Assembly (NCBI GenBank): GCA_903847945.1
Contig: CAINEY010000048.1
Coordinates: 1 to 40,716, forward strand
Direction of reading: 5' to 3'
From: an uncultured bacterium
GTDB taxonomy: Bacteria; Bacillota_I; Bacilli_A; Erysipelotrichales; Erysipelotrichaceae
Length of the DNA stretch: 40,716 bases
The notes beneath the pieces are model-generated. The model was not told where the DNA came from. It did not search any database and saw only the letters and a program-made list of their open reading frames with translations. The number at the start of each line of letters is the position of its first letter. Position 1 is the first letter of the stretch. Shown here one piece after another: positions 38,339 through 40,716 of the stretch. The position numbers were made by a program, and so were the translations under genes.

Positions 38339-39475
38339 ATGACGATTCTTGGACTCATCGTGGAATACAACCCCTTTCATCACGGCCATCGCCATCATCT
38401 CGATGAAGCCATCAAACTGACCCAACCGGATTTGATCGTGGCAGTCATGTCGGGGCACTTCGTCCAGCGCGGTGAACCCGCCTGCTTGGACAAGTGGACA
38501 AGAACCCAAGAAGCCCTCGATCAAAGCATCGACCTCGTGATCGAGTTGCCTTTTGCGTTGACCGTCCAGAGTGCATCGACTTTCGCCTCCAGTGCCGTCT
38601 ATCTTTTAAGTCAAGCCGGCGTTACCGATCTGGTGTTTGGCTCCGAGTCGAACGATCTGGAAACCTTAAAACTGATGGCTGAACTCCCGATCAACGTCGA
38701 TGCGATCAAGGAATCCCTGAAACAAGGGCACGGTTTCCCCAAAGCCTACGGCGCTGCCATGGGTGCCTATCCGCCCAATGACATCCTGGGGATTGCTTAC
38801 CTTAAGGCCTTGGCTTCGACCCCGATCACACCCCACACGATCCAACGCACCAACGCCTATCACTCCACTGACCTTGATCACCCGATCGTCAGTGCCACCG
38901 CCATCCGCCAAGCATTAGCCAAAGGTCTATCCATCGATAAAGCGACCCCGATGGCTCACGCGTTGATCGAAGCCCAAACCCGAGATTTTGCCCGATATTA
39001 TCCACTGATTCGAACACTTTTATTAACGCTTCCGAAAACAACTTTGGAAGCACTCTTCCTAATGGATGAAGGGCTGGAAAATCACCTGGTCAAACTGGCA
39101 GAACAGTATACCGATTTTGAACCGTTCATGTACCATGCGGTAACCCGCCGTTACACCAAAGCCCGCATCCAGCGGACCCTCACCCATTTGATGGCGCACA
39201 CCACGAAAACCGAATTAAAAAAACTTCCGCCGCTTCAAACCCTACGCGTCTTAGGGTTCAGTGCCAAAGGCCAACGTCATCTGCGCACTTTACGCGACAA
39301 CGGGATCCGAATCGCAACCCGCTTCAACCAGGTGCCCATCCCCTATCGCCGACTCGAACTGAAAGCGACAGCGGCTTATGGCCATGTTTTGAGCGCCGAA
39401 GCTCGACAAGCGTTGTTGGAACGGGAAATCAAAGGCCCCATTCTACCGGAGCCTATTGAACCTACTGATAATTGA
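38339..39475 (+). CDS. tmcAL: tRNA(Met) cytidine acetate ligase TmcAL
   Basis: Uses ATP and acetate to form N4-acetylcytidine at the wobble position of elongator tRNA-Met. The 378-residue protein (former YlbM) begins with the nucleotidyltransferase signature GLIVEYNPFHHGHRHHL, followed by VAVMSGHFVQRGEPA, DLVIELPF and GSES, all family hallmarks. Proximity to yceD-rpmF matches Bacillus ylbM-ylbN-rpmF. The ATG coincides with the predicted transcription start, so the mRNA should be leaderless. It converges on the acetyltransferase gene with a 14-nt overlap. Confidence 0.95.
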   Translation: MTILGLIVEYNPFHHGHRHHLDEAIKLTQPDLIVAVMSGHFVQRGEPACLDKWTRTQEALDQSIDLVIELPFALTVQSASTFASSAVYLLSQAGVTDLVFGSESNDLETLKLMAELPINVDAIKESLKQGHGFPKAYGAAMGAYPPNDILGIAYLKALASTPITPHTIQRTNAYHSTDLDHPIVSATAIRQALAKGLSIDKATPMAHALIEAQTRDFARYYPLIRTLLLTLPKTTLEALFLMDEGLENHLVKLAEQYTDFEPFMYHAVTRRYTKARIQRTLTHLMAHTTKTELKKLPPLQTLRVLGFSAKGQRHLRTLRDNGIRIATRFNQVPIPYRRLELKATAAYGHVLSAEARQALLEREIKGPILPEPIEPTDN

Positions 39476-40547
39476 GATTGGAAGGATAGACCCAAGGGAT
39501 CGGTACGATCCCTTTTAGTTTGACCAAAACAGGATGATCTACCCCTAAGGCCGATGGCCAAGGACCAAACAGGAGTTGTTGAGCCTGTCGAGCCGTAGTG
39601 GTGTAGCCAGAGCCACTAAACATAAAGGTGATGTTATCCCCGTCCTGAGTTACGGATAGGTGAGCCATACTTGGATCGCGTCGAATCAACAAAGGTTTGA
39701 GTTTGGTGAGGAGCTGTTCAAAATCCAGCACCTTTAATGTGGATTCCATCGGTTCTTCAACGACAGGCCAGCCTTTGTTTTGGAGAATGGGCACCAAGGG
39801 ATCATTGTGGATGAGTTCCACGATGACCCGCGAAACACCAAGTTCTCGAGTCAAGGCATCCGCTAATGCCGGTAAGACACTTGGATCGCCCCCAAACTCA
39901 CGGATCCACGCTCCGGGTTTATTGGGGCGACGTGTGACGACCGCATAAGCGATCGGTGATTGATGATCCAGAACGGTACAGATGTTGGTGTTCATCCAAT
40001 TGCTTGGAACGGAGGTCGCTTCGATCAGTTCCTGAATTTGCTTGAGTGACCGTTCAAAACGATAGGGATTTTGATCATACATGACTTTTAAAGCCGGAAT
40101 ATGAGCCGTTTCTACGGGAACCATCGTGATGGGTTGTGCAACGCTGGGGACTTCAAAGGTCAACACCGAGGAGAGGCGTTCAGCACCGTAACGCAGGTAG
40201 AGATCGATCGATCCAGAGATAACCACGACGTCCACTTTCGCTTGGCGCATGGTTTTCTCGGCAGCATCCAACAATTTACTAGCGATGCCTTGATGACGGT
40301 AATCCAGATGCGTCGCCACGGCTCCGATGGATGCCACGGAAAAAGCATTACCCTCGATCACTACCGTTTCGGTCCAATAATTCAATGCTCCGATAACTTT
40401 CTCATCATCAAGTGCCACAAACCGATGAGCAAGGTTGCCTTCACTGAGTAACCAGGGATAACGGTGGCGCATCCGGGGATGAAAAACCGTCTCGATGAGA
40501 TCGATCTGGGCTAAATGCGTTTGAGGGGTACAGGTCGTAATAATCAT
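39462..40547 (-). CDS. GNAT acetyltransferase with C-terminal SCP2-like domain (Eis-like)
   Basis: A 361-residue protein. The N-terminal GNAT domain has an acetyl-CoA loop in YRHQGIASKLLDAAE and preceding strands SVASIGAVATH. A second degenerate GNAT-like middle part and a C-terminal segment (LSVTQDGDNITFMFSGSG) resembling a sterol-carrier fold suggest the Eis/YukF layout. The substrate is unknown; Eis members acetylate amines, some on aminoglycosides, which cannot be inferred here. The ATG at 40547 has AGGAAA upstream; a frame 37 codons longer lies over the upstream terminator. Confidence 0.8.
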   Translation of the reverse strand: MIITTCTPQTHLAQIDLIETVFHPRMRHRYPWLLSEGNLAHRFVALDDEKVIGALNYWTETVVIEGNAFSVASIGAVATHLDYRHQGIASKLLDAAEKTMRQAKVDVVVISGSIDLYLRYGAERLSSVLTFEVPSVAQPITMVPVETAHIPALKVMYDQNPYRFERSLKQIQELIEATSVPSNWMNTNICTVLDHQSPIAYAVVTRRPNKPGAWIREFGGDPSVLPALADALTRELGVSRVIVELIHNDPLVPILQNKGWPVVEEPMESTLKVLDFEQLLTKLKPLLIRRDPSMAHLSVTQDGDNITFMFSGSGYTTTARQAQQLLFGPWPSALGVDHPVLVKLKGIVPIPWVYPSNLNYQ

Positions 40548-40555
40548 TTGTTTCC

Positions 40556-40584
40556 TAAAAGAAAAAGGTCGGTCAAACCTTTTT
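40556..40584 (-). terminator. Terminator after the cytidylyltransferase gene
   Basis: Stem AAAAAGGT/ACCTTTTT with a 7-nt loop containing the stop codon of the upstream gene, then CTTTT. It lies only ~10 nt before the GNAT gene start. Confidence 0.78.
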
Positions 40585-40716
40585 GTGGGATTGTTCAAGA
40601 TCCGCTTTGATCTTGGTGGTAGAAATGCCTTCGGTACGCGGAAGGTAGACGACTTCACACAGATCGCTCAAATGATCGAACTTGCCTTTCCAATCGTCGC
40701 CGATCACGAAAACATC
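40573..40716 (-). CDS. tagD: Glycerol-3-phosphate cytidylyltransferase, C-terminal part (cut by window edge)
   Basis: The last 47 codons of a TagD/TarD-type enzyme, which makes CDP-glycerol for teichoic acid synthesis. VIGDDWKGKFDHL and CEVVYLPRTEGISTTKIK match the conserved C-terminal blocks; the latter is the RTEGISTT signature. The HxGH active site lies outside the window. Its presence supports a Gram-positive wall with glycerol-phosphate polymers. Confidence 0.9.
   Translation of the reverse strand, partial: DVFVIGDDWKGKFDHLSDLCEVVYLPRTEGISTTKIKADLEQSHKKV

Noticed and set aside
1-40716. Mobile elements, prophage, CRISPR arrays or tRNA genes
   Set aside because: No transposase, integrase, regularly spaced repeats or cloverleaf-like sequence was seen; gene order is conserved core throughout.

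Overview
The window reads as core chromosome of a low-to-mid-GC Bacillota (Firmicutes) with a cell wall. Gene order in several blocks matches Bacillus: rodZ-pgsA-cinA-recA-rny; recU-ponA with gpsB and dnaD-nth; yqeG-yqeH-yhbY-nadD/yqeK-rsfS-yqeM-mtnN; recJ-apt-rel-hisS-aspS. It has wall synthesis genes (class A and B PBPs, mraY, murD) and a teichoic-acid-type cytidylyltransferase. TGA is used as a stop throughout. NadD and YqeK are fused, which is known from mycoplasmas, so a walled Mollicutes- or Erysipelotrichia-related lineage is a reasonable but unproven guess. I see no mobile element, prophage, CRISPR array or tRNA gene.

Layout. 1-4060 (minus): start of rny, recA, cinA, pgsA, rodZ, the RNase P RNA gene and gpsB. 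4067-7668 (plus): recU and ponA with a terminator. 7640-9309 (minus): nth, dnaD and a YpmB-like gene. 9357-9896 (plus): a membrane-anchored thioredoxin-fold-like protein. 9895-18824 (minus): one tightly overlapping run, parE-parC-yqeG-yqeH-yhbY-nadD:yqeK-rsfS-yqeM-mtnN, linking DNA topology, ribosome assembly, NAD synthesis and SAH recycling. plsY (plus) diverges from parE. 19549-20222 (minus): yneF, an unassigned small transcription unit and a 6S-like RNA. 20225-26335: aspS and hisS behind a T-box, then rel and apt. 26338-30558: recJ, secDF and a ComN-like gene. 30570-36698: a split dcw cluster, mraZ-rsmH-ftsL-ftsI and mraY-murD, with an MraZ operator. 36719-38287: an esterase, rpmF and yceD. 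38323-39475 (plus): tmcAL. The end holds a GNAT/Eis-like gene and the 3' end of tagD (minus).

The most interesting theme is at gene starts. Several genes have an extended -10 promoter (TGTGCTAWAAT or similar) only 6 to 11 nt before the start codon, so their mRNAs should be leaderless or nearly so (ypmB-like, the 9373 gene, tmcAL, mraY, rodZ, probably recJ). At mraY the start codon is the loop of a 12-bp terminator-like hairpin that overlaps its own promoter. Such a design would stop transcripts arriving from ftsI while letting mraY's own transcript escape. Other points for a second look are an orphan ~100-nt transcription unit between 6S RNA and yneF, a T-box with abutting/overlapping Asn/Asp/His specifier triplets before hisS-aspS, a four-repeat MraZ operator, and an RNase P RNA whose 5' strand overlaps the gpsB stop codon.
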